This document shows positions 6,323 to 6,379 of a stretch of 6,379 nt of DNA, piece by piece. How positions within the stretch are numbered: position 1 is the stretch's first letter; the number at the start of each line of letters is the position of its first letter. The stretch is from Chloroflexi bacterium UBA6265 (GTDB lineage: Bacteria; Chloroflexota; Chloroflexia; Thermomicrobiales; UBA6265), in contig DJVD01000177.1 of the NCBI GenBank assembly GCA_002440805.1, forward strand, positions 1 to 6,379, given 5' to 3'. Under the pieces are notes generated by a model. That model made no database searches. It was not told the DNA's origin and saw nothing but the letters and a program-made list of their open reading frames with translations. A program made the translations under genes and the position numbers.

Positions 6323-6342
6323 CCAGGCAGGTATCTGCATGG
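6323..6342. promoter_or_regulatory. Small inverted repeat upstream of the esterase gene
   Basis: CCAGGCAG (6323-6330) and CTGCATGG (6335-6342) are complementary except for one position and flank a 4-nt spacer, 29-48 nt before the esterase ATG. It could be an operator or a leader hairpin. I find no convincing -35/-10 pair in the remaining 6307-6379, so the promoter may lie beyond the window. Confidence 0.2.
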
Positions 6343-6379
6343 TAACCAGACCGAAGCTATTTCACTACGACCAATGCAA

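Overview
The window reads as ordinary, moderately GC-rich bacterial chromosome with a compact solute-uptake locus. Every complete gene lies on the minus strand; only a 5'-truncated gene at the left edge is on the plus strand. The permease and binding-protein sequences resemble the version of the tripartite tricarboxylate transporter (TTT) found in actinobacterial and Chloroflexota-type genomes. The binding protein carries a twin-arginine-like leader ending in TAAAQSTP, which I associate loosely with Thermomicrobia/Chloroflexota proteins. That placement is an impression from sequence style, not a demonstrated assignment.

Layout in minus-strand transcription order, right to left: (1) a secreted type-B carboxylesterase, 6294-4657, with an intact Ser/Glu/His triad; (2) a 108-nt gap holding an extended -10 promoter candidate and several palindromic operator-like sites; (3) tctC, the extracytoplasmic solute-binding protein, 4548-3538; (4) a strong stem-loop with a T-rich tail, probably a partial terminator; (5) tctB, the small membrane subunit, 3483-2938; (6) tctA, the large permease, 2916-1405, with its ribosome-binding site directly after the tctB stop; (7) a 305-nt non-coding stretch; (8) a YczE/YitT-type membrane protein, 1099-446. 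At the left edge a ClbS/DfsB-like (DinB superfamily) gene ends at 425 and converges on the yczE-like gene. The two stop codons sit in opposite arms of one small hairpin.

How the genes may work together: TctC captures a carboxylate outside the membrane and TctAB imports it by ion-coupled secondary transport. The secreted esterase immediately upstream, on the same strand and with no obvious terminator between, suggests that the substrate may be released outside the cell from an ester. The substrate cannot be read from the sequence. No regulator of the TctDE or GntR kind lies in the window, although the sites upstream of tctC look like operator half-sites.

I see no transposon, CRISPR array, tRNA, rRNA, phage gene or toxin-antitoxin pair. 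The most notable points are regulatory and micro-evolutionary: the intra-operon terminator, the paired TTTTGTA-type sites 41 bp apart, and an 18-bp tandem duplication at the leader-peptide cleavage region of TctC.
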